A DNA stretch of 64,000 nucleotides, from the NCBI RefSeq assembly GCF_022345965.1, contig NZ_JAKRMU010000006.1, positions 1 to 64,000 of the forward strand, read 5' to 3'. Numbering within the stretch: the stretch's first letter is position 1; the number at the start of each line of letters is the position of its first letter. The notes beneath the pieces were generated by a model. It made no database searches, was not told the DNA's origin, and saw only the letters and a program-made list of their open reading frames with translations. Origin of the DNA: Corynebacterium sp. ACRQK (lineage in GTDB: Bacteria; Actinomycetota; Actinomycetes; Mycobacteriales; Mycobacteriaceae). A program made the position numbers and the translations under genes. Positions 10,201 through 18,047 of this stretch are shown one piece after another.

Positions 10201-10691
10201 CGGAGGACGCGGACTCGGTACGCATTGTGGCGAACGATCCGAACCTGACGCCCACACAGTGGATTGCCGTTACACCGCCGCGCGTGCCGGAGATGGAGTC
10301 GCTGAACGACTACGTGGGCTCCGAAGCGCCGACGCTGCTGGACTGGACAATCGCATTCCAATTCCCGTGCCAGAAGCCGTACGACCACTGGGCGGGCGTG
10401 GCAGAAGCCGCTGAGTACCGCATCTCGCCTGACCACGACGTGCGCAGCAACCACACGCCGGTGATGGACTACTCCGGTGGTGGCTCCTACGGACTGGTGC
10501 AGATGACCTCGGAGGCTGAGGAAGTGCCGACCTACCTGCAGGACGACTGGCAGCGGGACTGGGGTGTGCTGGACAAACTGACTCCGTTCCCGAATGCGAA
10601 CGGCGATAAGCCGAAGCCGGTGAAGCTGGATACGGAGACGAATAAGCGCTCTGGGCTCTGGTACAACGGGCCGATGAAGTTCTCGGACTAG
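7227..10691 (+). CDS. emb: Arabinosyltransferase Emb (ethambutol target family)
   Basis: 1154 residues, the usual Emb size. This GT-C enzyme extends the arabinan of arabinogalactan using decaprenyl-phosphoryl-arabinose. The first membrane helix is at about residues 12-32 and a periplasmic domain follows. The catalytic acidic pair is Asp274-Asp275 in TSDDGY. A dozen helices follow and then a large C-terminal carbohydrate-binding domain from about residue 740. That domain is interrupted by a Ser/Asp/Thr/Gln-rich, probably disordered stretch (about 800-870) that looks like an insertion. Only one emb gene is present, as expected for Corynebacterium. A strong terminator follows the stop codon. Confidence 0.95.
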   Translation: MSKVQQPTGKLKLASIVSGLIGMVMFLSLPFLPVNQVQSSFNWPQDDELTSVQAPLISYVPQDVDITVPIQEVRNLDEGATNVLSTLPPESTEATLRGMFVRSTDDSLDVVVRNVVPLSINKDALRELPDDAQLRITSDYESTRAWVPDADKHLDYALDSTIDADVRPVLTGIYTDIKNTEKNSNSTIDAGFQAHVTVDSRFTSSPSVIKYLAIFVGIIATAIALYCLYRIDILDKRTTSRRLFHRNWWKPRPLDSVVGFILLAWYFVGANTSDDGYLLTMAKVSHESGYMANYYRWFGVPESPFGSPFYDLLALMTQVSSASIWMRLPSLIAGIVTWLVLSREVMPRLGAKINQRQVAHWTMAATFLLFWMTFNNGTRPEPIIAVLSLLAWVSFERAIATHRLLPAAVGTIIATLALGAGPTGLMAVAALLASLGALIRILTRRLPLLGAPKGAPKKTVIAAILAQIAPFLAAGTAILTAVFADQTLRTVTEAIKLRGDIGPSMQWFEEFRRYEALMEQTVDGSFPRRFTMVMLFFCIGIVVAAMLRNGRITGAAKAPSTRLLLIVLGTLFFMTFTPTKWTHHFGVFAGIGAALTALAAVAASRFALQTRRNQLLFLGSTLMLFAFTLAGPNGWWYLSSYGVPWWDKPVQLSGITASTVMLAVSVVVLFWGVIVGFLADAKRARATTESEVADLQLAESRKLHQFRGLTAAPIAVLTAFTVVFTLASLTKGMVSQWPAYSVGKGNTMALTGQSCNQAADVLVETNTNESFLEPADGSSLKDSLTSGGGRGFEPNNIPAKIDSKSSGDSQSSVASADQFRNEDSSSDATSSSSESDDTQAAASQEKTTDETTGEQSNDTGSDASGTTGGLKATKGVNGSYAVLPFGIDTNKVPVVGSFTEGLQTPANTTTSWYSLPEDREGLPLLVFSVAGQVGHFDMDGIFKYGQEIKVQFGKSGGSKKAEDFEVLGEQIPLDPGYAPEWRNLRIPMDEVPEDADSVRIVANDPNLTPTQWIAVTPPRVPEMESLNDYVGSEAPTLLDWTIAFQFPCQKPYDHWAGVAEAAEYRISPDHDVRSNHTPVMDYSGGGSYGLVQMTSEAEEVPTYLQDDWQRDWGVLDKLTPFPNANGDKPKPVKLDTETNKRSGLWYNGPMKFSD

Positions 10692-10722
10692 GTTCCGGGG
10701 GCCGGCCACTGGGCAGGGCTGG

Positions 10723-10754
10723 GCGGGGTGGTGATTTACCATCCCGCCTTTTTC
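10723..10754 (+). terminator. Rho-independent terminator after emb
   Basis: GGCGGGGTGGT and ACCATCCCGCC form an eleven-pair stem with one mismatch around a short loop, followed by TTTTT. Confidence 0.8.
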
Positions 10755-10972
10755 ATGTCTTGATCCCTCTTCATGCTCTGGCGCTTATGCATGCCCCTAG
10801 GAACCCTGCGGCCTCCACGGTCTGAGGACTCCCCAGCCGCATGCCGCAGTGCCCCGATCCTCCGATGCCACAGCGCCGCGATGCCTCAGCGGATGCCCTG
10901 CGCTAGGGGGGACATCCACCTGGTTCCAGCTCGCCGAGGAAAGGATGCTAGACCGTTAGAGGGATGCAAAAA
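10755..10972. other. Spacer between emb and muramidase terminators
   Basis: About 220 bases with short imperfect direct repeats of GATGCC(A/T)CAGCG near 10863-10900. No supported reading frame or promoter. Confidence 0.4.
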
Positions 10973-11007
10973 AGCGCCGCCCTGTCAGGGCGACGCTTCT
11001 CTCTTTT
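10973..11007. terminator. Bidirectional terminator before GH25 gene end
   Basis: AGCG-C-CGCCCTG pairs with CAGGGCG-A-CGCT. An A-run lies on the left and a pyrimidine/T-run on the right, so it can stop transcription from both emb and the convergent muramidase gene. Confidence 0.7.
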
Positions 11008-11042
11008 AGCCGCTAGCTCCCTAGCGCGGAAGCACCGTGTGC

Positions 11043-12470
11043 TTAGTTAGTAGCGGGAGCCGGGGCTGCCGGCGGAACCGGAGCGGCCGGAGCCTGGTCA
11101 GCGGCCGGCGCGGCGGCAGCGTCCGCCGGAGCGGTGCCATCCGGGTTCGCGGACTTGGCGGCGTCAGCCAGCTCAGCAAAGGCATTCGCGTCGGGCTGAA
11201 CCTCGCCGTTCTCCAGCTTGGCGCTCCAGTTGGAGATGCCGCCGAACTGCTGCAGCAGGTTCAGGATCTGGCCGATGTTTACCGTGCCGCCCTGGTCACC
11301 AGCGCCCGGCGCGTAGCCCTGGACCAGCTTCAGGATTGCCTCGACCGGCAGCTTGTTGCCACCAGCGTTGAACTCCTTCAGCGCACCGGACAGTGCGGTG
11401 TAGGCGGTCAGCACCTCCTGGGCAGTCTTCACGGAACCGCTTGCCTGAGCGCCCTGGTCCGGGCCCCCAGCGGATCCTGCGACCTGTGCCGGATCCATGC
11501 CCTGCAGCTGCTGCTTACCCTGAGTCAGCAGAACGTCCGGGGACACGCGGCCGCCGATAACGCCCAGCAGCTGCATCATGAAGTCGGAGGCCAGAGGGAC
11601 GTTTACGCCGGTGGCGTGCTCAATCTTGTTGGCGATCTCGGCCTCGCCTTCAACGGCAGGACGCACCGGATCCATCGCCTCGGAAGCCTGGCCTGCAGCG
11701 CTATCCGCAGGCATGCCGGCTGCCAGGGCGTTCAGGGCAGCATCGTCACCGTAGTACTTGTTCAGGTCCACCTGGGTCTGTACACCGTTGACGCGGCCGG
11801 AGCCGGAGTACTGCCAGAAGGTGACGTGATCCCAACCGCCCGGGATCTTATCCGGCAGGGTGTCGCGGTAGTAGGCCAGCCACAACGGGTACTCGGAGAA
11901 CTCGGTGGTGTTGGCCATCCGCTGGATCCAGAAGCTGTAGTAGGTGTAGATGATCGGATCGCGACCGGTCTGGACCTTAATCTCATCGATCCACTCGCGG
12001 ACCCAGTTCTGCAGCTGGGTCGGGTTCAGGCCCTCGTGCTCCTCCAGGTCCAGAACCGGGGGCAGCGAGGGCTGCACGCCGGTGGCCAGAACGCTGGCGT
12101 AGTGGCGAGCCTCGGCGCGCGGGTTGCCGCTGCCCGGGCGGGCGTAGTGGTAGCTACCCGGAACCAGGCCGGCCTGCTGAGCCTTTGCGGAGTCCGTGGT
12201 GAACGCCGGGTTGGTGTAGGACGTGCCCTCGGTCGCCTTGACGAAGACGAAGGACTGGCCGGACTGCTTCACGGCAGTCCAGTCGATTGCTGCACCACCG
12301 GGGTGCTGGTGGGAGGCAACGTCGATGCCATTCAGAGCCCACGAGGGGACGGGAACAACATCGGTGGCGACGAGCGCTGCAACCGTCAAAGCGGAGCCAG
12401 CGAGTGCCGTTGCGGTGAGGCGTTTCGGTACGGACGTGCGCGTGGAGCGGCGCCATGGCAGTGAAATCAT
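11043..12470 (-). CDS. Secreted GH25 muramidase
   Basis: 475 residues. An Arg-rich N-terminus and hydrophobic segment (about residues 18-38) form a signal peptide, with cleavage plausible near PSWA. Residues 47-250 are a GH25 lysozyme domain: Asp50 in GIDVASHQ and Asp141/Glu143 in LDLEE match the family's catalytic acids. It should cleave the MurNAc-GlcNAc bond of peptidoglycan. Residues 270-475 are Ala/Gly/Gln-rich, end in a Pro/Ala tail and resemble no domain I know; they could bind wall or mediate spacing. It is a single gene, convergent with emb. A self-lysis/remodelling role is more likely than a phage role, because no phage genes are nearby. Confidence 0.88.
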   Translation of the reverse strand: MISLPWRRSTRTSVPKRLTATALAGSALTVAALVATDVVPVPSWALNGIDVASHQHPGGAAIDWTAVKQSGQSFVFVKATEGTSYTNPAFTTDSAKAQQAGLVPGSYHYARPGSGNPRAEARHYASVLATGVQPSLPPVLDLEEHEGLNPTQLQNWVREWIDEIKVQTGRDPIIYTYYSFWIQRMANTTEFSEYPLWLAYYRDTLPDKIPGGWDHVTFWQYSGSGRVNGVQTQVDLNKYYGDDAALNALAAGMPADSAAGQASEAMDPVRPAVEGEAEIANKIEHATGVNVPLASDFMMQLLGVIGGRVSPDVLLTQGKQQLQGMDPAQVAGSAGGPDQGAQASGSVKTAQEVLTAYTALSGALKEFNAGGNKLPVEAILKLVQGYAPGAGDQGGTVNIGQILNLLQQFGGISNWSAKLENGEVQPDANAFAELADAAKSANPDGTAPADAAAAPAADQAPAAPVPPAAPAPATN

Positions 12471-12593
12471 GAATCACACCATACCCAAAAACCACACGTT
12501 TCACATTATTCACATGAACCCCGTGGGGAACATCTTTCACTCCATGAAACCATTAGCTGGAAAACCCCTGCTCAACCGCCTATGTGATATTCG

Positions 12594-13562
12594 TCACACT
12601 CGCTGGTAAAGCGCCACAGCTGGGCAAACACCGCGCTTTTTCCACCGCAGAAACTCCACACTCGTCCACACAATCATCCATACCGCGAGCGCCGCCAGCG
12701 CCACCCAGACAAAACCCATCCACAGCAGCTGAAACACTGGCGATACATCTAGCCAGCGAATATTCCACGCAAAGTGCGTCAAGAAGCCCAGGCCACCCCA
12801 CAACACGACAGCCCCCAGGCGCCAGGCAACGCCGCGCGGCTTCCCCGCCTTCGCCCCCACGAACATCGCGAGGCCGATGCCATAGCCGACAAGCGCGCTG
12901 AACATCATGTGCTTCGCAGGTCCGGCGATCACGCGCACGAGGTACGTCGACAAGGCTCCTTGCATGTCAGACACCGGATCCATCACCGCCAGCATCATCG
13001 CGTACATCATGTTCTCGAAGACCTCGAAGCCCAGCCCCACCAGCAATCCGGCGATAATGCCATGCCACGGGCGGTTCCACCATGCGCGCCCCATCCACAG
13101 CAGGAACCAGATGCCCAGCCCCTTAGCGATCTCCTCCGGGTAGGCGCCTCCGAAGCTGGCCGTCAGCCCGTGCCAGCCCAGCTTGTCTACGGTGCTCACC
13201 ACTGGCGGCTGAATCACTACTGCCGCCAGCACTACGGACGCCGCCCCTCCCCACAGCACTGCAAGCGCAACCAGCCGCTTAGGCGTACCCCTATATATAG
13301 GCAGCGCCCACACGCACAGCAGCGCCCCAGCCAAGTGCAGCGCGCCGATCAGTAGCACCAGCCCCAGAGTTGGGCTCACCAGCGAAGGATTGTTTCCGAC
13401 CAGCAGAAACACCGACATCACGAGGCTCGGAACAACCAGCAGCCAGTACGCCGCCAGCCAGCCGTCGCGGAACAGTCGCAGTTTCGGGCGCTGCTGGGGC
13501 GGGTGCTTCAGGTGAAACTCGAGCGGCACCTCAAACACGCGGTAGTTGCGCGCCTTAAACAT
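12594..13562 (-). CDS. PrsW-family intramembrane metalloprotease
   Basis: 322 residues with about eight membrane helices. The family signatures EEIAKGLG, FEVFENMMYA and KHMMFSALVGYGIG supply the conserved Glu and His residues of the membrane-embedded metal site. The relative PrsW of Bacillus cuts an anti-sigma factor in the membrane. The start at 13562 is preferred because AGGTG precedes it; a longer frame from 13586 has no ribosome site. The gene overlaps the end of the upstream membrane-protein gene by eight bases, so the two are co-translated and probably work together. Confidence 0.85.
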   Translation of the reverse strand: MFKARNYRVFEVPLEFHLKHPPQQRPKLRLFRDGWLAAYWLLVVPSLVMSVFLLVGNNPSLVSPTLGLVLLIGALHLAGALLCVWALPIYRGTPKRLVALAVLWGGAASVVLAAVVIQPPVVSTVDKLGWHGLTASFGGAYPEEIAKGLGIWFLLWMGRAWWNRPWHGIIAGLLVGLGFEVFENMMYAMMLAVMDPVSDMQGALSTYLVRVIAGPAKHMMFSALVGYGIGLAMFVGAKAGKPRGVAWRLGAVVLWGGLGFLTHFAWNIRWLDVSPVFQLLWMGFVWVALAALAVWMIVWTSVEFLRWKKRGVCPAVALYQRV

Positions 13563-14451
13563 CGGATTCACCTGCACTTTCTGCATTGTCGTCCAAGCTG
13601 ACGCCGCGCACTAACTCATCGACTTCTTCTAGCTGTTTTTCTAATGACGCCGACTTCACCGGCATCTGCACCACCACCATTGGGGCCGTGCCATCGGGTT
13701 CGAGGCTGTGCTCCAGTTCGCTATTAGGCTCCCCACCGGCGCCATTGTCCGCGCCGGCATCAGCTTCCGCACCGCCGTCCGATCCCGCATCTGGGTCCCG
13801 CACAAACGCGACTGCCACGAATCGCTTCTCCCCTAACTTGTAGGTGTCCGTCACACGCAGTTCCGTGACCTGCATTTTCTTCAACAGTTCCCGGTTCTCT
13901 CCCGCGACCCTGTTCAGTACGTCGACCGACTGCAGCTCCACTCCGTCCTGGAAGATCAGCGCGCGCACGGCGCGGTTCACGGCCTGCGAGACGGGTTCCT
14001 CGCCGCCCTTCACGTCCACGCCCGACAGGCCGGTCATGCCGTAGCTTTCCCCATCGCAATCCAGTTGCATTACCCCGGGGCGCCCCAGGCCGGGTGAATC
14101 GTGGCAGTCCTCCAGGGACGCAAACCGCAGCGGCCACTCAGAATAGGTGAGGATCGAGTCCGCCATCCCCTCCGCGACGGTCAGGGACTGGGGTTCGTCT
14201 TCCAGGGTGGCGTCCACAATAAAAACACCCCCAACCAGCAACAACAGCGTGCCTAGAAGATAGGCCGAGTACGCACCGCGGCGCTTCGGACTGGTCGGTG
14301 CGGGGCGATATGTGGTCGATGGGGCGGGCTTGGCAGGCTTTGCGGGCGGTGCAGGACGAGCGGGCACTGGAGGAACCGGAGCCATCGGTCGCTGTGGTGG
14401 CCGGACGGGCGGCCCCTGTGGCGGCCCCTGTGGCGCGGGATGATGGAACAT
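13555..14451 (-). CDS. Single-span membrane protein with Pro-rich N-terminus
   Basis: 298 residues. Residues 1-75 are a Pro/Ala-rich cytoplasmic segment, one hydrophobic helix lies at about 80-100, and the rest is an acidic extracytoplasmic domain with two Cys (from DCHDS and LDCDG) that may form a disulfide. I do not recognise the family. A longer frame to 14976 exists but would run under the divergent M13 peptidase gene, so ATG 14451 is chosen. The tight overlap with the PrsW gene suggests this protein is a partner or substrate of the protease, much as anti-sigma factors are; that is inference. Confidence 0.7.
   Translation of the reverse strand: MFHHPAPQGPPQGPPVRPPQRPMAPVPPVPARPAPPAKPAKPAPSTTYRPAPTSPKRRGAYSAYLLGTLLLLVGGVFIVDATLEDEPQSLTVAEGMADSILTYSEWPLRFASLEDCHDSPGLGRPGVMQLDCDGESYGMTGLSGVDVKGGEEPVSQAVNRAVRALIFQDGVELQSVDVLNRVAGENRELLKKMQVTELRVTDTYKLGEKRFVAVAFVRDPDAGSDGGAEADAGADNGAGGEPNSELEHSLEPDGTAPMVVVQMPVKSASLEKQLEEVDELVRGVSLDDNAESAGESDV
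13631..13653 (-). repeat. Dispersed GGCGTCA motif in membrane-protein gene
   Basis: Read on the minus strand: CGGCGTCATTAGAAAAACAG, core at 13645-13651, close to the 3' end of the gene. Confidence 0.5.
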
Positions 14452-14512
14452 ACGCCATAGCCTAACCACTGTGCGGGACACCCTGTCCGCGGCGGTGTCT
14501 AAGGTGGTGGGC

Positions 14513-16630
14513 ATGGTAGAAAACAACGCCGCAAAAACTAACGCTGTAGAAATTCCCGACGACATCTCCGAAGCCGCGCCGCAGAACCAGGCCGGCGAGG
14601 CCACCCAGCCTTCGCCGGCGCAGGACCTGTACCGGCACGTCAACGGCGCCTGGCTGGCGACCCACAAGATCCCCAGCGACCGCCCCGTCGACGGCACCTT
14701 CCACCAGCTGCGTGACCTCGCCGAGCAGGAGGTGCGCGAGATCGTAGAGGCCGCCGCCACCGACGCGCCGAACGGCCGCGTGGGCGCCCTGTACTCCTCT
14801 TTTATGGACGTGCAGGGCATCGCCGCCGCGGGTCTGGCCGGCCTGCGGGAGCCTTTGGGGCTTATTAATGACGCCACCTCGGTCAGCGACCTGGCCAAGG
14901 TACTCGGCAGGCTCGATGTGGAGGGCACCGGTGGTGTTGCGGGGTATTGGATCGAGAAGGATTCCAGCCAGGACATCGAGCGTGCCTACCTAGTGCAGAC
15001 CGGGCTGGGTCTGCCGGATGAGGCGTACTACCGGGAGGAGCAGCACGCGCCGACCCGCGAGGCCTACCGCGAGTTCGTAGAGGACATGTTGGAGCTGGTC
15101 AGTGAGCTGGAGCTCCCCGGGAGGTATGCGGATGCGGGCGCTGATGCCGCGGCGGATGCGATCTGCGCGTTCGAGACCGAGCTGGCTCGCGGACACTGGG
15201 ACAACGTGGCCAGCCGCGATGCCGAGAAGACCTACAACCCGACGAAAGTGGAGGATCTGCCGACGGGCTTCCCCTTCCGCGAGTGGCTGGCGGCCACGGG
15301 CGTGGATACGCAGAGCGCGGGCGGGGGCACGATCGTGGTGTGCCAGCCCAGCTACCTGGAACACGTCGCGGCCATGGCCACCGGCGAGGGCGAGAACCCG
15401 CAGTTCAGTGGCCTAGACGAGTGGAAGCTGTGGGCCTACTGGCGGGTGATTTTGAGCAGCGCGGCATACCTGCCGACGGAGGTGAACCTGCGGAACTGGG
15501 AGTTCTACGGGCGCACCCTGTCCGGCGCTACGGAGCAGCGGGCGCGGTGGAAGCGCGGCGTCGCCCTGGTCGAAGGCGCTGTGGGCGAGGAAGTCGGCAA
15601 AAAGTTCGTCGCCCAGCACTTCCCGCCGGAGCACAAGCAAAAGATGCTGGAGCTGGTGGATTACCTGATCGCCGCCTACCGCGAACGCATCAGCGACCTG
15701 GCCTGGATGACTCCCGCCACACGCGAGAAGGCGCTGGCGAAGCTGGAGAAGTTCGAGGCAAAGATCGGCTATCCGGATAAGTGGCGCGACTTCGACGGCC
15801 TGGAGTTCGGCTCCACCGGCGCGGACCTGCTGGCGAACGTGCGGGCGGCCAGCCGCTTCAACCACAACTACGAGGTTTCCAAGTTGGGTAAGCCCAGCGA
15901 CAACGAGACCTGGTTCACCACCCCGCAGACGGTGAATGCGTTCTACAACCCGGTGAAGAACGACATCACCTTCCCGGCGGCGATCCTACGCCCGCCGTTC
16001 TTCGACCCGGCGGCGGACATGGCCGGCAACTTCGGCGCCATCGGCGCTGTGATTGGCCACGAGATCGGCCACGGCTTCGACGACCAGGGTTCGAAGTACG
16101 ACGGCGACGGAAATCTGAACTCCTGGTGGACCGAGGAGGATCGCGAGGCATTCACCGCGCTGACCGACAAGCTGGTGGCCCAGTACGACGGCCTGGTGCC
16201 GACGGGCCTGCGCCAGCGCGGCATCACCGAGCACACCGTTAACGGCAGCTTCACCCTGGGCGAGAACATCGGTGACCTGGGCGGATTGGGAATCGCCATC
16301 GTGGCCCTGCGCCGCTATCTGGCGGACCAGGGGCAGACCTTCGAGACGGCGGAGAAGCTGCCGGTCGAGGGGCTGGTAGATGCCGACGGCAACCCGGACA
16401 CAACCGAGTACACCGCCCTGCAGCGCGTTTTCCTGCGCTGGGCGCGGATCTGGCAGACCGCGATCCGCCCGCAGATGGCGGCTCAGTACGCCTCCATCGA
16501 CCCGCACTCGCCGGCGGAGTTCCGCTGCAACGTGGTCTCCAGCAACATCACGGAGTTCTACGAGGCCTTCGACGTCTCCGAGGGCGACGGAATGTGGCTG
16601 GCCGAGGACGAGCGCGTCTGCATCTGGTAG
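14513..16630 (+). CDS. M13-family zinc metallopeptidase (PepO/Zmp1-like)
   Basis: 705 residues, normal for the family. The zinc site is His516-Glu517-x-x-His520 in GHEIGHGFDDQG with the third ligand Glu584 in ENIGDLGG; the substrate-positioning NAFYNP motif lies upstream and the C-terminus ends in the usual CxIW-like tail. No signal peptide or membrane anchor is visible, so it is probably cytoplasmic or exported by an unusual route. M13 enzymes cut peptides below about 5 kDa; the mycobacterial relative Zmp1 affects phagosome biology. ATG 14513 follows AAGGTGGTGG; a GTG at 14471 is less likely. The INDATS-coding stretch carries the dispersed motif. Confidence 0.9.
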   Translation: MVENNAAKTNAVEIPDDISEAAPQNQAGEATQPSPAQDLYRHVNGAWLATHKIPSDRPVDGTFHQLRDLAEQEVREIVEAAATDAPNGRVGALYSSFMDVQGIAAAGLAGLREPLGLINDATSVSDLAKVLGRLDVEGTGGVAGYWIEKDSSQDIERAYLVQTGLGLPDEAYYREEQHAPTREAYREFVEDMLELVSELELPGRYADAGADAAADAICAFETELARGHWDNVASRDAEKTYNPTKVEDLPTGFPFREWLAATGVDTQSAGGGTIVVCQPSYLEHVAAMATGEGENPQFSGLDEWKLWAYWRVILSSAAYLPTEVNLRNWEFYGRTLSGATEQRARWKRGVALVEGAVGEEVGKKFVAQHFPPEHKQKMLELVDYLIAAYRERISDLAWMTPATREKALAKLEKFEAKIGYPDKWRDFDGLEFGSTGADLLANVRAASRFNHNYEVSKLGKPSDNETWFTTPQTVNAFYNPVKNDITFPAAILRPPFFDPAADMAGNFGAIGAVIGHEIGHGFDDQGSKYDGDGNLNSWWTEEDREAFTALTDKLVAQYDGLVPTGLRQRGITEHTVNGSFTLGENIGDLGGLGIAIVALRRYLADQGQTFETAEKLPVEGLVDADGNPDTTEYTALQRVFLRWARIWQTAIRPQMAAQYASIDPHSPAEFRCNVVSSNITEFYEAFDVSEGDGMWLAEDERVCIW
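14870..14888 (-). repeat. Dispersed GGCGTCA motif in M13 peptidase gene
   Basis: Minus-strand GGTGGCGTCATTAATAAG; on the coding strand it encodes LINDATS, almost the peptide encoded by the copy in the LysE gene. Confidence 0.55.
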
Positions 16631-16668
16631 CGGTGCTCGCCGAGCTCGCCGAGCCTAACCGGGCGCTC

Positions 16669-16698
16669 GCTGGGCTTGCCCGACTCGCGAAGCCCAGC
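16669..16698. terminator. Inverted repeat between convergent genes
   Basis: GCTGGGCTT and AAGCCCAGC, perfect nine-base arms, lie between the M13 peptidase and VOC gene ends. There is no T-tract, so terminator function is tentative. Confidence 0.45.
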
Positions 16699-16706
16699 CC
16701 GGCGCG

Positions 16707-17540
16707 CTAGAACGCCTGGAAGTTCTCCGGGGCCAGCAAGTCCGGCTCGTGTGCGTCCTCGTCGGGGATGAACTCCTCGATCTCGCAGAGGTTCACCAGA
16801 GCGCCCGTCGGGTCCTCGATGGTGGCCATGCGACCGAACTCGGATTCCCAGGCCGGGCGAATCACCTTTCCGCCCAGCTCCGGCGTGTTGGCGATGGCGG
16901 CATCCACATCCGCCACACCCAGGTACACGGTCCACATGCCGGGCACCTCCAGCTTGGAGGTATCCCACAGCCCCACCACTGCTGCACCGTCGAACTCGCC
17001 GGTGGCATAGCGGAACTCCTCAGCCCCCGCGCCATCCCCTGCGCTCTCCCCCGAGGCCTTGATATCCCAGCCCGCCAGCTCGTGGTAGAACTCCAGCGTC
17101 GTATCCCAGTTCTGGGCCACCATCAGCTCGAACCACACCGGGGTTCCGGGCTCACCCGCGGCGATCAACGCATGCTCGTCCGCGGGGTTGCGCAGGCCGA
17201 TCGTGGCCCCCGACGGGTCGACGATGATGGCCATATCGCCACGCTCGCCCAGCCCCTGCGGCTCCAGCACGGATTTCGCCCCCGCCTGCACGGCCTTGTC
17301 GTGCGCTTGCTGCACGTCCGGGGTGTACAGCAGTACTCCCCATACGGACTGGTTGCCCTCCGGGATCTGCGCGATGCCCGCCACCGGCATGCCTTGCTTC
17401 TTCGCCACGGTGTAGCCGTCGGAGACCCGCTCGAACTCCCAGCCCAGCAACTCGCTGTAGAACTTCTCCGCCCCTGCCGCATCGGTGCTGGCCAGGTCCA
17501 GCCATACGGGCATTCCGGGCTGGGCGATCATTGCGGGCAT
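16707..17540 (-). CDS. Tandem VOC (glyoxalase/bleomycin-resistance fold) protein
   Basis: 277 residues made of two VOC modules (about 5-120 and 135-265), each starting with a PVW(L/F)(D/E)L strand. The pattern matches actinobacterial two-domain VOC proteins annotated as hydroxylase-like or glyoxalase-like; the metal ligands are not obvious enough to name a reaction. The start MPAMIAQPG at 17540 follows GGAGG. The frame continues upstream for 28 codons without support. It stands alone between the M13 peptidase and the S4 gene. Confidence 0.75.
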   Translation of the reverse strand: MPAMIAQPGMPVWLDLASTDAAGAEKFYSELLGWEFERVSDGYTVAKKQGMPVAGIAQIPEGNQSVWGVLLYTPDVQQAHDKAVQAGAKSVLEPQGLGERGDMAIIVDPSGATIGLRNPADEHALIAAGEPGTPVWFELMVAQNWDTTLEFYHELAGWDIKASGESAGDGAGAEEFRYATGEFDGAAVVGLWDTSKLEVPGMWTVYLGVADVDAAIANTPELGGKVIRPAWESEFGRMATIEDPTGALVNLCEIEEFIPDEDAHEPDLLAPENFQAF

Positions 17541-17583
17541 GGTTCCTCCACTGCTCTTTCTTGTGTTCTTGGGGTGTGTCTGT

Positions 17584-17603
17584 TGTTTCTTATTGACGCC
17601 AAC
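17584..17603 (-). repeat. Dispersed GGCGTCA motif, intergenic copy
   Basis: Minus-strand GTTGGCGTCAATAAGAAAC, between the S4 gene and the VOC gene start; a close match to the consensus. Confidence 0.6.
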
Positions 17604-17634
17604 CGGCCTCCGCAGGCCAGGCATTCACCTAACG

Positions 17635-18027
17635 CTAGATCGCGTTATCCTCGCGGACATCTTCCAGGCTGACATTGCGCCACTTCTCCGGGTCGAAATC
17701 ATCGTCCGCGGTGGACTCGTCGAAAAACTCGCCGAGGTCATCGTCGGATTCCGCTCCATTCGCATCACCTTCAGCGCCCGCCGCGCCCCTCGCGCCAGCC
17801 ACCACGGCTCCCGCCAGCACGTCGCCAGTGTCCGCATCCACCAGGGTCACCTCGTCGCCCGGGCGCAGCGCCTTGCCGCGGCGGGTATCCACCGCGCCGT
17901 TGACCTGTACAACCCCGGCGGCGATGGCCTCCTTGGCCTCTCCGCCGGTCTCTACCAGGTTCGCCAGTTTGATGAACTGCCCCAGCTTGATTTCGGAATC
18001 GCGAATGCTGACCAAAGGAAACTCCAT
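17635..18027 (-). CDS. S4-domain RNA-binding protein
   Basis: 130 residues. Residues 10-70 are an S4 domain (IKLGQFIKLANLVETGG, then VVQVNG and RRGKALRPGDEV), the alpha-L fold that binds structured RNA in ribosomal and modification proteins. The rest is an Ala/Gly linker and a very acidic tail (many Asp/Glu, 95-130). It resembles the YbcJ/YaaA group. The start at 18027 is chosen because the longer frame runs back into the LysE gene. It follows that gene by 20 bases and may be the last cistron of the gltBD transcript. Confidence 0.8.
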   Translation of the reverse strand: MEFPLVSIRDSEIKLGQFIKLANLVETGGEAKEAIAAGVVQVNGAVDTRRGKALRPGDEVTLVDADTGDVLAGAVVAGARGAAGAEGDANGAESDDDLGEFFDESTADDDFDPEKWRNVSLEDVREDNAI

Positions 18028-18047
18028 GGGCCTCAGTCTAGCGGGCT

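Noticed and set aside
11037-12464. A 475-codon plus-strand frame over the GH25 gene
   Set aside because: The minus strand has the complete signal peptide and GH25 catalytic residues; the plus frame is its shadow.
14452-14976. Longer N-terminus for the membrane protein upstream of PrsW
   Set aside because: It would overlap the divergent M13 peptidase by over 400 bases and has no ribosome site; the start at 14451 fits.
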